DNA from: Priestia aryabhattai B8W22
GTDB taxonomy: Bacteria; Bacillota; Bacilli; Bacillales; Bacillaceae_H
Length of the DNA stretch: 64,000 nucleotides
Assembly (NCBI RefSeq): GCF_000956595.1
Contig: NZ_JYOO01000017.1
Location: 54,882 to 118,881 of the forward strand
Direction of reading: 5' to 3'
Shown: piece by piece, positions 35,107 to 46,400 of the stretch
How the letters are laid out: every line of letters starts with the position of its first letter
How positions within the stretch are numbered: the stretch's first letter is position 1
Program-made: the position numbers and the translations under genes
The notes under the pieces: model-generated
Told to the model about the DNA's origin: nothing
Database searches by the model: none
Seen by the model: only the letters and a program-made list of their open reading frames with translations

Positions 35107-36069
35107 ATGGAAGAACAAGTACAACCTTCAAATGCGCGCAGACGCAAACGAAAAAAACCGAAAAAGAAACGCGCGTTTAAAATTATTCTTGGTATTATTT
35201 TAGTATTAATTCTAGGTGTAGCAGGCTATGCATATAGCATATGGCATTCCGTTGAAAAGACATTTACACAAACACACGAACCTTTAAAACGTGATGTATC
35301 TGAAAAACGTTCAAATAAAGTGAGTTTGGAAAACGGCGATCCTATTTCTATTTTACTATTAGGAGTAGATCAGCGTGCTGGTGACCGCGGACGTTCAGAT
35401 TCTACTATTTTAATGACGGTAAACCCAAAGACACAGTCTATGAAGATGGTCAGTATTCCACGTGATACGCGTACTGAAATTGTAGGAAAAGGCACACAAG
35501 ATAAAATCAACCATGCTTATGCTTTTGGTGGTGTAGACATGGCCGTAAATACGGTAGAAAAATTCTTAGATGTTCCTGTAGACTACTACGTTCAAGTGAA
35601 TATGGAAAGCTTTAAAGACATTGTAGACGCTGTTGGCGGCGTAACTGTAAATAATACTCTTGCATTTGATTATGACGGCTACAGCTTCCAAAAAGGCCCT
35701 CTAACGTTAGATGGTAAAGAAGCATTGGCTTTCACCCGTATGCGTAAACAAGACCCTCGCGGTGACTTTGGACGTCAGCAGCGTCAGCGTCAAGTAATTG
35801 AAGGAGTTATCGATGAAGGAGCTAGCGTTCAATCTTTAACAAATTACGGTACAATTCTAGATGCAATTGGCCAAAATGTAAAAACAAATCTTACGTTTGA
35901 TGACATGAAGCAAATTCAATCAAACTATAAAGACGCACGTAAAAATTCAGAACAGCTCCAAATAGATGGAAAAGGCGAGAAGATTAATGGTATCTACTAT
36001 TATGCCGTATCCGATGACACGCGTAACCAACTATCTGCTGAATTAAAAGAAAGTTTAAATCTAAAATAA
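35107..36069 (+). CDS. LytR-CpsA-Psr family ligase
   Basis: 320 residues: basic N-terminus (RRRKRKKPKKKR), one membrane helix (about 23-45), and an extracellular LCP domain with all key residues: LLLGVDQRAGDRGRSDSTI (Asp88, Arg90, Arg96, Asp98), VSIPRDTRTEI, KINHAYAFGG, and ALAFTRMRKQDPRGDFGRQQRQRQ. These enzymes move wall teichoic acid or capsular polymers from lipid carrier to peptidoglycan. It probably attaches the polymer made by this locus. AGGAAGAGAGG ribosome site. TagU and YwtF are the closest familiar relatives. Confidence 0.88.
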   Translation: MEEQVQPSNARRRKRKKPKKKRAFKIILGIILVLILGVAGYAYSIWHSVEKTFTQTHEPLKRDVSEKRSNKVSLENGDPISILLLGVDQRAGDRGRSDSTILMTVNPKTQSMKMVSIPRDTRTEIVGKGTQDKINHAYAFGGVDMAVNTVEKFLDVPVDYYVQVNMESFKDIVDAVGGVTVNNTLAFDYDGYSFQKGPLTLDGKEALAFTRMRKQDPRGDFGRQQRQRQVIEGVIDEGASVQSLTNYGTILDAIGQNVKTNLTFDDMKQIQSNYKDARKNSEQLQIDGKGEKINGIYYYAVSDDTRNQLSAELKESLNLK

Positions 36070-36106
36070 AAAAAGATCGCGGGAGATATCCCGTGATCTT
36101 TTTTAT
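36066..36106. terminator. Bidirectional terminator
   Basis: AAAAAAGATC-CGGGA / TCCCG-GATCTTTTTT arms between the convergent LCP and lipoprotein genes. Confidence 0.85.
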
Positions 36107-36109
36107 TTA

Positions 36110-36490
36110 TTATGATTTTGTTACTTTTACTAACTCTGTGCTTTTAGCAACAGCTTTTTCTTTTCCAGCTTTCACGTATACGCGTACACGATAGTCGCCA
36201 GACTTCGTTAGCTTATAAGCCAACTCTTTTTTTGAAGAGTAAGGGATTTTTTGGAATAACTTGCCGTCTTTATAAACGGAATAAGCGTATTTAAGGTCTT
36301 TCCCTTCCGCTGTTGTTTTTACTTCTAAGCGTTTGTCTCCTACGTTTTTAATAGAGACTTTGTTTAATGCTGTTTTTTCTTGTTGAGTTTGTTCCGTTTT
36401 AGTTGGTTTGCTCGCAGTTTCTTTGTCATTGCTGCAGCCTGTGAATAATAGCGCACCTGCTACGATTGGAATTAATACTTTTGCTTTCAT
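36110..36490 (-). CDS. Lipoprotein with a C-terminal Y-rich beta domain
   Basis: 126 residues. Signal peptide with lipobox LLFTGC (Cys19), a Thr/Gln/Lys linker (about 22-45), then a beta domain with YAYSVYKDGKLFQKIPY and GDYRVRVYVKAGKEK. The same domain closes the 896-residue heparinase/hydrolase protein (YAYYIYKDDKIVHKTSY, GEYRCRIFVRNQYKQK), so the two proteins probably bind a common partner or polymer. It is tethered to the outer face of the membrane. Monocistronic next to tagH. Confidence 0.75.
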   Translation of the reverse strand: MKAKVLIPIVAGALLFTGCSNDKETASKPTKTEQTQQEKTALNKVSIKNVGDKRLEVKTTAEGKDLKYAYSVYKDGKLFQKIPYSSKKELAYKLTKSGDYRVRVYVKAGKEKAVAKSTELVKVTKS

Positions 36491-36565
36491 TAGAGATCCT
36501 CCTTGAATAGTAGATATATCAATCTACATATCTATTCTCAATATTATTAAAATGCTTTATAAACC

Positions 36566-37531
36566 TTATGTATAAAACATTAAAATCGCTAAAAACAAAG
36601 ACAGCATAGATAAAATGCCTACTTGACAATAAAGCTTGAACGTTTTTCGTCTTTTTTGTTTTCGTTCACGTCGCTTTGTACGCTGCTCTAATGAGTATAA
36701 AGGCTGATCATACTCACTCTTTTCATTCATCAAGGCATATTCATCTTTTGCCTGATTAGCCAGCATATCTAGTTTATACTGCTTTTTCTCTTCATCAGTT
36801 AATCCATTAAACCATTTAACAAACTCTTTATATTTTTCTAAAACAACACGAGTGCCGCCAAATTGTTTTAACTCTCCAAAGTGAATCCACATGACCTTGT
36901 TGCACACACTGCGAATTTGAGTCAACGAATGACTGATAAAGAAAATAGTTTTACCTTGTTCTTTAAATTCATTAATCTTTTTCAAACACTTATCGTAAAA
37001 TGTTTGATCTCCTACTGATAAAGCCTCATCGACTACCAGTATGTCAGGATTAGTATGAACCGAAATGGCAAATCCAAGCCTCGATTTCATACCGCTCGAA
37101 TAGTTTTTAACAGGCTGAGTAATAAATTTTCCGATATCAGCAAATTCGATGATATCAGGAGTGATTTTTTTAATCTCTCCTTTCGTTAGTCCATGCATCA
37201 GACACTTCAATTCGATATTTTCTAATCCATTTAAGTTATTATTTAACCCTACCGAAATAGCAATTAATGATGTTTCACCATTAATTTTAATATCACCTGA
37301 CGTCTGAGGCACAACTTGCGACAGCAAGTTAGAAAGAGTTGATTTTCCTGATCCGTTAATTCCCACAACACCAATGGTTTCTCCTTCGTTCACGGAAAAA
37401 GAAATGTTTCTTAGTGCGTAAAAGCTTTCATTTTTCTTTTTTGGAAAGAAAATCTCGAGCAGTTTATCAGATCTTTTTTTATATAAAACATACTTTTTAC
37501 TAACGTTCTTAAACTGAACTTTTAGTGCCAT
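36566..37531 (-). CDS. tagH: Polysaccharide/teichoic acid ABC exporter ATPase (TagH-like)
   Basis: 321 residues. ATPase core (about 1-245): Walker [11 protein letters not shown], signature [14 protein letters not shown], Walker [14 protein letters not shown]-loop FISHSL. After it comes a basic segment ([10 protein letters not shown]) and one C-terminal membrane helix, a TagH-like extension. With the permease at 37548 it forms a two-component exporter for lipid-linked polymer. 16 bases separate it from the permease gene. Confidence 0.87.
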   Translation of the reverse strand: MALKVQFKNVSKKYVLYKKRSDKLLEIFFPKKKNESFYALRNISFSVNEGETIGVVGINGSGKSTLSNLLSQVVPQTSGDIKINGETSLIAISVGLNNNLNGLENIELKCLMHGLTKGEIKKITPDIIEFADIGKFITQPVKNYSSGMKSRLGFAISVHTNPDILVVDEALSVGDQTFYDKCLKKINEFKEQGKTIFFISHSLTQIRSVCNKVMWIHFGELKQFGGTRVVLEKYKEFVKWFNGLTDEEKKQYKLDMLANQAKDEYALMNEKSEYDQPLYSLEQRTKRRERKQKRRKTFKLYCQVGILSMLSLFLAILMFYT

Positions 37532-37547
37532 AGATTACGCTCCTAGA

Positions 37548-38351
37548 TTACAAGTAATCGATGAATTTATTTCTGAATTTTAAATGCAGGATTGATCCTA
37601 CTGTTAGTATTAATAATGTGATAACCCAAAAATATAATGTATATATCCAATCCTCATAAAACCAACCGTAACCTAACAATGAATATCTAAATCCTTGCAC
37701 GATGTAAAAGAGAGGATTTAATTTTAAAATCGTTTCATATACATGTGACAATTTAGACGTATCCCATAAAATAGGCAATAAGTAAAGCACCATTCTCATT
37801 AATGATTGTAATACTTGCTGAAAATCTCTTATTAACGTTGAAATAGTTGATGTTAGCAGCGTAAGCGCAAATAAAAACACAAATAGCGCTACTAAATAAT
37901 ATGGCAATTGAAGTAAATACCATCCTGGATTAATTCCATAAATAACGAAGATAACTCCCATAACCAGCATCATGATGATGAACTGAAAACTGTTGCTGAC
38001 AATTGTGACAGTTGGCAGTACACTGACTGGAAACTTCATTTTTGAAACCAAATTTACCCTTGCGTACACACTGTTTGAACCTTGAGTAATGGAAGGACTA
38101 ATAAAAAACCAAGGGATTAACCCAGCAATTAGCCATACGAAGAATGGAATTCCATGTACGGGTGCGCCTCCACGAATTCCTAATCCAAAAACAAGCCAGT
38201 ACAGAAGAATCTGTATGGCAGGTCCTAAAAACTGCCATACAGCTCCAAGATAGTGCATTTGGTATTTACTTTTTGCATCATAAAGAGATAATCTCAATAT
38301 CAAATGAAAATTCGAGGATTGTTCTTTCAAAATCCTCCCTACAGAATTCAT
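37548..38351 (-). CDS. tagG: Polysaccharide/teichoic acid ABC exporter permease (TagG-like)
   Basis: 267 residues with six membrane helices of the ABC-2 type; YQMHYLGAVWQFLGPAIQILLYWLVFG and MVLYLLPILWDTS are typical of TagG/Wzm. It pairs with TagH. The start overlaps the end of the UDP-ManNAc dehydrogenase gene by four bases, so sugar precursor supply and export are coupled. Confidence 0.87.
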   Translation of the reverse strand: MNSVGRILKEQSSNFHLILRLSLYDAKSKYQMHYLGAVWQFLGPAIQILLYWLVFGLGIRGGAPVHGIPFFVWLIAGLIPWFFISPSITQGSNSVYARVNLVSKMKFPVSVLPTVTIVSNSFQFIIMMLVMGVIFVIYGINPGWYLLQLPYYLVALFVFLFALTLLTSTISTLIRDFQQVLQSLMRMVLYLLPILWDTSKLSHVYETILKLNPLFYIVQGFRYSLLGYGWFYEDWIYTLYFWVITLLILTVGSILHLKFRNKFIDYL

Positions 38352-39625
38352 GCCATTACTTCTTCCTTCTTAAGAAATGCATGTAGGTTACCATAGTTAA
38401 TATAGCTGAAATTGTCAGAACGGTTAGCTACCACGTTTTTCGTATCAAAAATACGTTTTGTTGCCATACCTTCTAATTCGCTCCAGTTTAATTCTTTAAA
38501 TTCATTATGGTCTGTTAACACAAGAACTAAATCAGAGTTACGTACAGCTTCCTTGATATCTTGTTCAACCCAATCTTGTTCCACGTGAGGGTCAAATGCG
38601 CGAATTTCGTATTTGCCTTCTGCTTTTAATAGATCATAGATTTCCATTGCTGGACTTTCACGGATGTCGTCTACGTTTCCTTTATACGTTAAACCGAATA
38701 CTGTTACAACACGGCCGTCTACTTTTTCCATTAGAGCATTTGTGTTATCTACTACGTATTGAGGCATAGACGTGTTAATTGTTCTTGCTAGATTAATAAG
38801 CTGAGCTGTTTTAGGTGCTTTTGCAACGATGAAATATGGGTCTACAGCCAAGCAGTGTCCGCCTACACCCGGCCCAGGTGTATGAAGGTTTACACGCGGA
38901 TGCTTATTAGCCATTTGAACAACTTCTAATGCATCGATTTCTAATTCGTTACATACTTTTGTTAATTCGTTTGCTAACGCGATGTTTACGTCACGGAATG
39001 TGTTTTCCATTAGTTTTGACATTTCTGCTGTTTTTGCATCTGTTTTAATGATTTCACCTTGTACAAACGTGCTGTATACCATTGCACCAGCTTCTGTACA
39101 ATTTGGTGTAAGCCCTCCAACAATACGGTTGTTGTGGATTAGTTCGTGAAGAATTTGTCCTGGAAGTACACGTTCTGGACAATGTACTAAGAACACATCT
39201 TTACCAACTTCAAAACCTGCTGCTTCTACTAACGGTTTCACATGGTCATCCATGCTGCGCGGTGCGATTGTAGATTCTACGATTAATACGTTTCCTTTTT
39301 CTAAGTAAGGAATTACGTTGCTTACAGCACTTAATACATATGATAGATCACAAGATTTGTGTTGGTCATCATGGTTTGGTGTTGGTACAGCTACGATGAA
39401 TGCATCTGCTTTTTCAGGCTGTAATGCTGCGCGGAATGTACCTTTTTCAATTACTTCATTTAATGCTTCCTGCAGACCAGGCTCTTCTAAATGGATTTTT
39501 CCATTGTTTAATGATTCAATCACGCGTTGACTTACGTCGACACCTACAACGTCCACATCATGTTTTGCAAACATAATAGACGTTGGTAATCCAATATATC
39601 CTAATCCTACTGTACAAAGTTTCAT
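38348..39625 (-). CDS. wecC: UDP-N-acetyl-D-mannosamine dehydrogenase (WecC-like)
   Basis: 425 residues in the UDP-sugar dehydrogenase fold: Rossmann VGLGYIGLPTSIMFA at 6-20, VESTIAPRSMDD, HCPERVLPGQILHEL, and the catalytic cysteine in GVGGHCLAVDPYF. The HCPERVLPG and GGHCLAVDPYF forms favour UDP-ManNAc (or UDP-GlcNAc) over UDP-glucose, unlike the enzyme at 55995. With the 2-epimerase at 50727 it would make UDP-ManNAcA. Confidence 0.86.
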   Translation of the reverse strand: MKLCTVGLGYIGLPTSIMFAKHDVDVVGVDVSQRVIESLNNGKIHLEEPGLQEALNEVIEKGTFRAALQPEKADAFIVAVPTPNHDDQHKSCDLSYVLSAVSNVIPYLEKGNVLIVESTIAPRSMDDHVKPLVEAAGFEVGKDVFLVHCPERVLPGQILHELIHNNRIVGGLTPNCTEAGAMVYSTFVQGEIIKTDAKTAEMSKLMENTFRDVNIALANELTKVCNELEIDALEVVQMANKHPRVNLHTPGPGVGGHCLAVDPYFIVAKAPKTAQLINLARTINTSMPQYVVDNTNALMEKVDGRVVTVFGLTYKGNVDDIRESPAMEIYDLLKAEGKYEIRAFDPHVEQDWVEQDIKEAVRNSDLVLVLTDHNEFKELNWSELEGMATKRIFDTKNVVANRSDNFSYINYGNLHAFLKKEEVMA

Positions 39626-39660
39626 TTTATTTCCTCCTGTGTTAACTGCTTAATAATGTT

Positions 39661-42351
39661 TTATATAAAGACACTATTTGTGTCTCTAACCGCTTTTTGT
39701 TTGTATTGATTTCTTACAAAAATTCTACATCTGTATTCGCCTTTAGCTCTTGGCTTATAGCGGAAAATTTCTTCGTCGATGTAAGACGTTTTGTGAACGA
39801 TTTTATCGTCTTTATAAATGTAATACGCGTACTCTAAATTGCCGTGGCCTTCTGTGTCACATCGTACGATAAAGTAGCTTTCGTTATCTTTTAAAAGAGC
39901 TCTTTTAATTTTAAATGGCACATGTTCGACATACTGCACGTCTAAAATTTCGCTAATCGTTCGGCCAAGATACAGAGGAAAATAACCTTTTAAATCTTTA
40001 TGATTTGCTCGATCTTCTAAATCTAGCGTTACTTTATATCCTCTGTCTTTTAGCTGATGATACAGCGGAAGAACATGACTTTTGTGATGATAATCCCACG
40101 TTCCTACATATAAACGGATGTCTGGTGCGCTATCCACGGGCTGATCTAGCAAGTTAAATAGAATTTGATTTAAGTATTCTTTGTTTACATTATCCGATCC
40201 CGAAATATACTCTGCAATGTTGACATGCTCTGCCTGATCAATCAAAAAGTCTCCTAATTTACTTTGAGGAGCACCGGCAATTACTTGTCCAAAATGATAC
40301 TTAATTCCATAGTATAACGCCGCATAGCCGCCTTTAGACGAACCTACGGTCATGACATTTTTGTGCATAAAACCGTGCTTGGACATAATATATTGAATAA
40401 GCGAAGATACGCTTGTTTCAATCACATGATTTCTATTTTTGCCTAAGTAGTAAGAGCCTTGTTCACCAAAATCATCTAAAATGAACAGTTTGTTCGCTCC
40501 AACTTCATCTAACGTTTTCATATAATTATATACATAATGATATTTATTAGCTAAAGCAGAAAAGACAATAACCAATTTATCCTGTAATGTTTCGTCAGCT
40601 GCTGGAACGAAGTGATACTTCACGCCATTCATAGATTGATAATGTGACTCTAATTCAAATGGTCCTTGATCTCTTGCTGCGATTTTATAATTCGCTAAGC
40701 GGAACTCTGTCACGACTTCAACCGACTTTTTGCCGCTGCTGAAATCCAGCTCAAGCACAGTGGCAGGCTTTTTGGCTTCCATCTTAGGAAATACCCACCC
40801 TTGCACGTGCGGAACTGTTTGTTCACGCACAGCTCGTATATTCACATCTGTAGTACATGTAATTTCAAGTTCAGCTACTTTGTTATTGTTTCTAAACAAC
40901 TCAACAATTTGATCTCTTACGTGAACTTCTAAGTCTGGAGCCACATGCCAAAACAGCTTGTATTGATGAGTATCTTCTGAAGCGACTTGATCGCGTACAG
41001 TAATATGCTCAAGCTGTTTGTTATAGCGTACGTTACGTGTGTGAGTAACTCCGCTATAACGTTCATTCACTCCCGTTGCTTCCGAGTAGCCTTCCGTTAG
41101 CTGATAATCTTTTATATATACTTTTTCGTGCTGATGATCCACTCGAGGAAGACCTTGTCCATCCACGATTAGCGTATTGTGTCCAAATGAAGAATACGCA
41201 TATTTCGTAAACTTATCTTTGTAATTATATCCATTCGGTCCAGCTTCTGTAATGATATCACCGTTTGAATAAATGTGCATATTTAAGTCATCACTGTGCT
41301 TATGGTAACTAGTATGATAAGCTGCGGAAAACAGTACGTACGTTTCCTTTTCTTTTCTTTCCCATCCGCTTCTGAAAATCGCATAACCAGAGTCTTTGAA
41401 CACCGCATCTTTTTCTACAGGCATTTTCCCAGCTTTCCCTTGATGTACTGCATATAGAAACTCTTCACTTTTGTACAAGCTTCGGTAGCTGCTGTTTACA
41501 ACAGGCTTAGACTCTGTATCACAAAGAGGCGGGAACAGTCCGTCTGGTCGAATAATATAGGTTGCATATTTTTCTGTCTTTTTAAATAAATCAACAAAAA
41601 ACTTTGCATGGTTAGGGCTCAAATCTTTCAGCCATACAACCAATTTATTTAAATAATTGGATACGAGAAAATGATAAGACGGCGAATGTTCCTTATGTAC
41701 GCCTTCTTCTGTATACACATAGGTAAAGTAATCAACAAGACGCTTTAATGCAATATCACGATAACGATCCGACTCATTATCTGCTTCTTCAAAATACATT
41801 GCGTAAGCAAGCAAAGAAATATCTTGGAACATGCCATGATTTGTATTTGTTGAATGGAAATCATCTTGAGACAGTAAATTAGCTGTTTTAGCCATATTCT
41901 CTAAGATAAGCTGTTCATCCGACGAAGCAATCTTGTCCTTCGCTAAGATGTATAATCTCAACCAATACTGCAAACGCATTGCCGTTGTCTCATCGTGAAA
42001 AGCCATTTCATTTGAACCATTAGGATAAGGATTTTTCTGAATCCAATCTTTGACTAAACCAACGGCTTTATCTTTGTACTGCTCTTCTTTTGTCTCTTCG
42101 TAAGCATCTGTCAAACACCCTAAAAAAGTATGACCATGAATCAAGCGTAAAAAACTTCTAGATTTATCTTCATTCCATAGAATTCCTTTTGGGTATCGAA
42201 TGACCCCAAAAGGCGGAAGTGGATATTTATTACCCATAATGTTTTTAGCAGCTGCTAGCGGATCTTTATTCCGACTTTTCGGTAAGATTCTCATCAGCTT
42301 TTGAATTTTTTCTTCATCCAATGCCGTTAATGCTTTTTTTGTATTTATCAT
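39661..42351 (-). CDS. Heparinase II/III-like protein fused to an alpha/beta-hydrolase and a Y-rich domain
   Basis: 896 residues, three parts. Residues about 20-290 are an all-helical alginate-lyase-like domain (WLRLYILAKDK, STNTNHGMFQDISLLAYAMY); about 310-560 the heparinase II/III beta domain with YHTSYHKHSDDLNMHIYSNG and GHNTLIVDG; about 590-810 an alpha/beta-hydrolase with nucleophile elbow VGSSKGGYAALYYGIKY and HKDLKGYFPLY; about 825-896 the Y-rich beta domain shared with the lipoprotein at 36110. No signal peptide is visible, so it appears cytoplasmic. Lyase plus esterase-like activity on the polymer under synthesis is the obvious guess. Confidence 0.75.
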   Translation of the reverse strand: MINTKKALTALDEEKIQKLMRILPKSRNKDPLAAAKNIMGNKYPLPPFGVIRYPKGILWNEDKSRSFLRLIHGHTFLGCLTDAYEETKEEQYKDKAVGLVKDWIQKNPYPNGSNEMAFHDETTAMRLQYWLRLYILAKDKIASSDEQLILENMAKTANLLSQDDFHSTNTNHGMFQDISLLAYAMYFEEADNESDRYRDIALKRLVDYFTYVYTEEGVHKEHSPSYHFLVSNYLNKLVVWLKDLSPNHAKFFVDLFKKTEKYATYIIRPDGLFPPLCDTESKPVVNSSYRSLYKSEEFLYAVHQGKAGKMPVEKDAVFKDSGYAIFRSGWERKEKETYVLFSAAYHTSYHKHSDDLNMHIYSNGDIITEAGPNGYNYKDKFTKYAYSSFGHNTLIVDGQGLPRVDHQHEKVYIKDYQLTEGYSEATGVNERYSGVTHTRNVRYNKQLEHITVRDQVASEDTHQYKLFWHVAPDLEVHVRDQIVELFRNNNKVAELEITCTTDVNIRAVREQTVPHVQGWVFPKMEAKKPATVLELDFSSGKKSVEVVTEFRLANYKIAARDQGPFELESHYQSMNGVKYHFVPAADETLQDKLVIVFSALANKYHYVYNYMKTLDEVGANKLFILDDFGEQGSYYLGKNRNHVIETSVSSLIQYIMSKHGFMHKNVMTVGSSKGGYAALYYGIKYHFGQVIAGAPQSKLGDFLIDQAEHVNIAEYISGSDNVNKEYLNQILFNLLDQPVDSAPDIRLYVGTWDYHHKSHVLPLYHQLKDRGYKVTLDLEDRANHKDLKGYFPLYLGRTISEILDVQYVEHVPFKIKRALLKDNESYFIVRCDTEGHGNLEYAYYIYKDDKIVHKTSYIDEEIFRYKPRAKGEYRCRIFVRNQYKQKAVRDTNSVFI

Positions 42352-42423
42352 TCAGTCATTTCCCACTTTCTCATATGCGCGCTGTACGCATACAAACTAT
42401 AAATTTCAAAAGGAACTTATAGA

Positions 42424-43425
42424 TTAACTTAAAACAGGTTCCGCAACGTTCACAATTAACTCTTCCCATTGATTCGCTACTTTTTCAGCTCCAAAGTGCT
42501 GCTTTACATACTCTTTTAAAGAAGCTTGAAGCTCTGCATCTGTTTCTTTTGAGTTCAGTGCTAGAATACGCGCTACTGCTTCCTCCACATCAGATAGAAG
42601 ATACTCTTTAGGATAGATCGTATCACTGCCATCCCAGTTGAGAATAATTGGATAAGCGCCTGAAGCCATTCCTTCACTTGGTGAAAGGTGGAAGCTTTCA
42701 AAATCACTTGTTGATAGAACAATTCCTACCTTTGAAAGCCATTCAGAAATATCGCCGAACCCTTCAAAAATAACAGCGTCTTTCCACGGAGCTTTTTCGA
42801 TACGATTAAAAATTGCTTCATAATATTCACGCTCTTCTTCTTTATTCCATAGCCATGAATATTCCTGCGGCATTTTCCCTTTAACAAACAGCTTATAGCG
42901 ATTATCTTGGTGCCATAATTTATCTAGCATATCTACAGCTAAGTCTAGACGCTTTCGCTGCGGACAAATTCCAATGATGCCTAAATGATACTTAGCGTCT
43001 TCCGTTTTGGAGCCATCCACTTTTTCTGTATCGACTACGTTATAAATCATCGTCATCTTTTCACGTGGAAAATTAAACGTTCGATAAAACTCTTCATATA
43101 CGTATGGAGAAATCGCGATAATTTTATCGATATTTTCTATGTTAAAGCTATGAGGATAAATCGTATCGCGCTCTTGAAGATGCATGCGTACAATTAAATG
43201 CTGGTGAGGCTTTTTATGGTGAGAGTACCACACTGCATTTCCAAGTCCCCATTCACAAACAATAACGTCTGCCCACTCTAAGCAAGCTTGGCTCTGTTCT
43301 TCATCATGAGCATTATGGCCACTCCACTCGTCCGTTTTAATTTCAAACCCCGGACGGCTTGCCAAACGGTCCATAATGATCCGTGCAAATTTTAAATCAT
43401 GTCCTGCAAATAATATCTTTTTCAT
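42424..43425 (-). CDS. Glycosyltransferase, GT4-like
   Basis: 333 residues, GT-B fold. N-terminal ILFAGHDLKFARIIMDRL and C-terminal ILSTSDFESFHLSPSEGMASGAYPII, which carries the E-x7-E nucleotide-sugar motif; GIIGICPQRKRLDLAVDML is the start of the second Rossmann domain. No predicted signal. It lies 10 bases after the CgeB-like gene, so they form one unit. Donor and acceptor unknown. Confidence 0.75.
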   Translation of the reverse strand: MKKILFAGHDLKFARIIMDRLASRPGFEIKTDEWSGHNAHDEEQSQACLEWADVIVCEWGLGNAVWYSHHKKPHQHLIVRMHLQERDTIYPHSFNIENIDKIIAISPYVYEEFYRTFNFPREKMTMIYNVVDTEKVDGSKTEDAKYHLGIIGICPQRKRLDLAVDMLDKLWHQDNRYKLFVKGKMPQEYSWLWNKEEEREYYEAIFNRIEKAPWKDAVIFEGFGDISEWLSKVGIVLSTSDFESFHLSPSEGMASGAYPIILNWDGSDTIYPKEYLLSDVEEAVARILALNSKETDAELQASLKEYVKQHFGAEKVANQWEELIVNVAEPVLS

Positions 43426-43435
43426 TTTTGTAACC

Positions 43436-46400
43436 TCACAGCTCTATTTTATTTACCATAGCAGTGATGTCGTCCTTGCTGCTATCTTCTAATTTCAAGT
43501 AATTAAATTTGTCATTACTAAAGAACTGCTTGCCGTATTTAGCATATGACGCAAGACTTTGATCTTGTTCAAAGAGATTAATTACTTGCTCAAGTGAAAG
43601 ATTGCTGTATACATTTGTTTTAGCAACGGAGCTCTGTGACGATAACTCTCTTACAAACTCGTATTCTTGACCTGCATTTTTCTCTTCAAGCTTTCCGTTT
43701 TCCACACTGTAGTGAGTTGTTTTACCAATAAAGTCACTGTCCGTAAACGTTGTGCTCAGCATTAAGTCTAGTAAATAATTTTGCCCATAATAGCTGTCTT
43801 GGCCAAAGTACGTTACATACTCACTTGAAATCCAGTCGCGAATGTTTAAGTAGTTGTGCATATAACTGCGAACAAACGTGTGAATGGTTTTTGTGTTGTA
43901 CTTATTGTAAAGGTCTAAATAGCCATCGAATGTATCTACTAGAATATATAATTGCTTATTTTCATAAGCTTGACGGTTAAATTGATCAACGATGTTCTCA
44001 AACTCTTGACGCGTATTAGCAATCGCGACTACCGTAACTGTCGGCAGTTCAAAAGCAAAGTTTAAGCCCACTTTCTCAATGATGTACTCTAGGCGATGCG
44101 TATACGTATGCTTAGTTAATACATCTCGAATACCCGTTAAAGCTTTTTCTTCGTAGTAACGTTCATCTTCTAACAGCTGCTTGAATTCTTCATGCAAATT
44201 CGTTGGATCTTCAGACATATAAACAAGATCACCGAAAATTTCTCCAATTCCCTGTGCATACGTACTAATAACAGGCGTTCCGCATGCTAATCCTTCATAC
44301 ACACGGCGAGAGAACATCGTAGGAGATTCTTTTACTGTATTTACGTTAATCATAACTTTGTAGCCTTTATAGGCTTTATCAATTTCGTAATACTTTAAGT
44401 TTCCTTTTACATAAGGAACAAAGCGATCCGGGAATTGATGGTTTGGCATAAGACCTTTTAAGTTTTGAATATAGTTTCGATCATAAATATCTAATCCCAC
44501 TTTAGCCGCGGCATCTAATAATCGATCCATATCAATACATCTTTCTTCATGATGACGATAATAAGATCCAGCAAAACACGCTTTGTTTTCGCGTTCATCC
44601 ACGATTTTAATCGGATTATGAATAGCCGGCTGCGCAGCAAACGGCAGCGCAAATGCGTTTTGATGTCCAGCTCTTTCTTGGTAGTAAGGAACCATGTTTT
44701 CATCCGTTGTGAAAATGTAATCAAATCGTCTAGCTGTTTCAATAAAACGATTAAAGTGAACAGGATCTTCCTTGTTCCAGAATACGGTTGGCACATTATG
44801 CTCTTTACACCAAGCTAACAGTGAGTAAAGAGGCTTCATATTCTCTTCTCCGTAGTAACCAACACGCTTATTCCAAACGCCTCCGTTACCACGCCAAGCA
44901 GATTCAACCATTAACAGATCTGGCTGTTCTTTTGTCATAACCTCAAGCCAGTTATCCGGCGTCATTTTAATTAATTTACACTCATGTTCATAAGAAGCCG
45001 TCGTAAATTCGTCAAAAATAACCGCCATCTTCATTTCTTTGATCGGCTTTGGAGGAAGCATGTTAAATGCATCTACTTCTTGTTTGGCTACGTAATCTAA
45101 TGACTGCTCTCGTTCAATGCTTTTCATTTCATTAATAGAAATCGTATGAACATCAAATTCACCTTTTCCAGAAACACGTAAAGCAATTCGGAACTGTGTA
45201 ATGTCAGGATGAATTTGAACTTTTGTCATTGAGTTAAATTTTAGCTGCAGCACTTGAAGCTTTTCTTCATCTGAATATCCAATAAACATTGGAATCACAG
45301 CTACATCTTCATCTGCTTTCCCTTTTACAGTGAACTCATATTCAAATCCTTTTTGCATCGTCATGATATGGTGAGTCGGAAGCATTTTAAAACTGTTATT
45401 TGTTTCTTTATAAGAAATATAGCTGTTTTTGCCAGCTTCAATATTTATTGAACCGCGCAGCCCTTTTTCTGATGCAGAAAGCTGTACTAATTTCTTCGCG
45501 CTTGCAAACCAATCTGAAGCTTGTAGCTCTAGCTGTGCACTGTTGGTAATTTCAATTGGCTTTTCTTGAATGTTAATCTGCAGTCCTTTAAAGAATCCGC
45601 TCTCCGTCACACGTATTAAAAACTCAACGTGTTCCGTATCTTTTTTGAAACGCAGTTCAGCTTTTTCATTCAGCTCAAGCTGATGGATTTCATTTTGCTT
45701 GTTGTTTTTATATCCTACGGCATATACAACTAACTCAATACCTTCGTACACTTCACCTGCTGGTGTAATCAAATACGTAGAATTATGATCAACAGCTACT
45801 GAGATATTTTCACTTGTATTAAAGTGCTGAGCTGTTAAATGAATAAATTCCTGTCCTTTTAACTTTGATTGAAACAGCTGGTTCCAAGGATGATAAATGA
45901 CACCGTTATTTGATTCTTGCCATCCTTTAAGAGAGTGTTCATTAAGAGCATACTTAACAGGTGCATCAACCGTCACTTTAGGAACGGTCACTTCAACATC
46001 ATGAACCCACCAATAAGACACGTTGTTGATGATGATATCATCAAGCTTAAATTCACCTTTACCAGATACTCTCACTGCTAGACGAATAGCGTTATATTCT
46101 TCTTGGAAATGAATCAGCTTTTTATTGTTTAACTTTAATTCATCTGTTCCTACTTTTTTTCCGTCTAGGTAGAAAACAATAGCAAGACGTACATCAACAG
46201 CATTCTCTTTCTCGCCTTGGAAACAAACCGATAGTGTATCGTCATGAACAGCCACTGGACTTGCAGGCTGAGCAGAGAAAGCAGCATTTCCTTCTCTGTG
46301 CGTTACATACGCGAATTGCTTATCTTCAAAACTTACGTTGAACTTTTTGTTAAATGGATCATAGTATAGTTGATCGGACTTAGGCATGTACCACTGATTT

